A stretch of DNA of 64,000 nucleotides. Origin: Gloeomargarita sp. SKYG116. Lineage in GTDB: Bacteria > Cyanobacteriota > Cyanobacteriia > Gloeomargaritales > Gloeomargaritaceae. The DNA is taken from the NCBI GenBank assembly GCA_025056115.1, contig JANWVM010000008.1, positions 294 to 64,293 of the forward strand. Reading direction: 5' to 3'. Made by a program: the position numbers and the translations under genes. This document shows, piece by piece, positions 63,504 to 64,000 of this stretch (the first letter of the stretch is position 1; each line of letters begins with the position of its first letter). The notes beneath the pieces are model-generated. The model worked only from the letters and a program-made list of their open reading frames with translations. It did no database searches and was not told the origin of the DNA.

Positions 63504-64000
63504 AACGCTATCTGTGGGGATGGGGATGCACGGGCTGGATAGCTTTGATGTCTCTGGCAGCAATTGCCCAACCATTCCGCACGGTACAGGAGCATTTCTT
63601 GGGCATTCCTGAGTCGGTGTTACCATTGGGTTCCCCAGCCAATCGTCAACGCTATTTGCAATATGCCTTGGTAGATACAGCAAATGGCTATATCCGTTAT
63701 CAGGCAAGCGACAACCCAGAACGGTTTGAATTTGCGATTTTTCGTAAAAAGAATGGGCAATATCTGGCGGCATTCAGTGTGCCTTATGACCCGGATTTTT
63801 TTGAGCGACCAGGAAAATCGCTCCTGCTCTTGCTAGACTATCAACAGGGTCAATGGCGTAATGTCACTCGGCAATTGTTACCCGTGCCATTTGATCCCAC
63901 TTTGACGTACCAGTTGCCCCGCGTGGGTCGAGACATTGTGGTGGTCAATGCCCGCAATCAACGCCTTTACCGGTTGCGCTGGCAAAATGACCGGTTTGTA
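63500..64000 (+). CDS. Secreted protein coupled to the zinc regulator, 3' end cut by window edge
   Basis: The first 167 residues are visible. A signal peptide (WGCTGWIALMSLAAIA then AQPF) is followed by FRTVQEHFLGIPESVLPLGS, a Tyr/Gln-rich region (NRQRYLQYALVDTANGYIRY) and strand-rich segments ending LPRVGRDIVVVNARNQRLYR. No metal-transporter or metallothionein features appear. I do not recognise the family. Overlap with the SmtB-like stop implies co-translation and possible zinc control. Confidence 0.8.
   Translation, partial: MKRYLWGWGCTGWIALMSLAAIAQPFRTVQEHFLGIPESVLPLGSPANRQRYLQYALVDTANGYIRYQASDNPERFEFAIFRKKNGQYLAAFSVPYDPDFFERPGKSLLLLLDYQQGQWRNVTRQLLPVPFDPTLTYQLPRVGRDIVVVNARNQRLYRLRWQNDRFV

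Overview
The window is a cyanobacterial chromosome segment. It carries plastocyanin (petE), photosystem I subunit PsaM, the PSI assembly factor Ycf4, the circadian/light output regulator RpaA, and several small families confined to cyanobacteria (DUF3155, DUF3318, DUF6761, TIGR04376). Base composition is moderate (a little above 50% GC by eye), genes are tightly packed, and ATGA or TGATG start/stop overlaps are common. No rRNA operon, CRISPR array, transposase or integrase was found. A deep-branching or thermophilic unicellular lineage (Gloeomargarita-like) is my guess; the sequence alone does not settle the species.

Layout. 1-1.2 kb: end of speD and a petE operon with an unreported 49-aa membrane protein. 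1.2-5 kb: cobalamin riboswitch and cbiX, then a flavoprotein reductase, pgsA and gmk, then an AT-richer methyltransferase. 5.9-9.6 kb (minus): dnaB, a TerB-like protein, an RsmB-type methyltransferase and terC. 9.7-17 kb: psaM, GST, Nudix, LapA-like, pyrD, a pentapeptide protein, a four-repeat DUF3011 protein, queE, an ABC-2 permease and a membrane-anchored response regulator. 17-25.5 kb: hisF, tRNA-Leu(UAG), a degenerate tandem repeat, a GT39-like enzyme coupled to a multi-GAF sensor, pepF and rsmE. 25.5-41.5 kb: iron-type ABC genes, miaA, gyrB, a peptide-type permease, ispD, a degenerate kinase, mazG, pyrC, an M61 peptidase and glcD.

41.5-47 kb is the most accessory-looking stretch: an Uma2 gene broken by an amber codon, an unknown gene, a MacA/MacB-like export pair without an ATPase, and a membrane protein joining an extracytoplasmic sensor-like domain, a long coiled coil and a C-terminal PD-(D/E)XK nuclease-like domain. 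47-52 kb (minus) holds an LCP protein, a lipoprotein cyclophilin, ycf4, rpaA, DUF3318 and a small four-cysteine protein.

52-54.4 kb encodes only the C-terminal half of class II (B12-dependent) ribonucleotide reductase. A full LAGLIDADG intein sits directly before the catalytic cysteine, and the N-terminal half is absent from the window. 54.4-57.5 kb is pth followed by a sulfide/persulfide detoxification cluster (ArsR-type thiol regulator, persulfide dioxygenase, rhodanese, TSUP permease). 57.5-62.4 kb has an intact Uma2 gene, a photolyase/cryptochrome, the murQ-anmK muropeptide-recycling pair and rluE. The window ends with an SmtB/ZiaR-type zinc sensor translationally coupled to a secreted protein cut by the window edge.

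The strongest leads for new biology are the split, intein-bearing NrdJ and the membrane-anchored sensor-nuclease. Two smaller leads are the SmtB-secreted protein pair and the petE-linked small protein.
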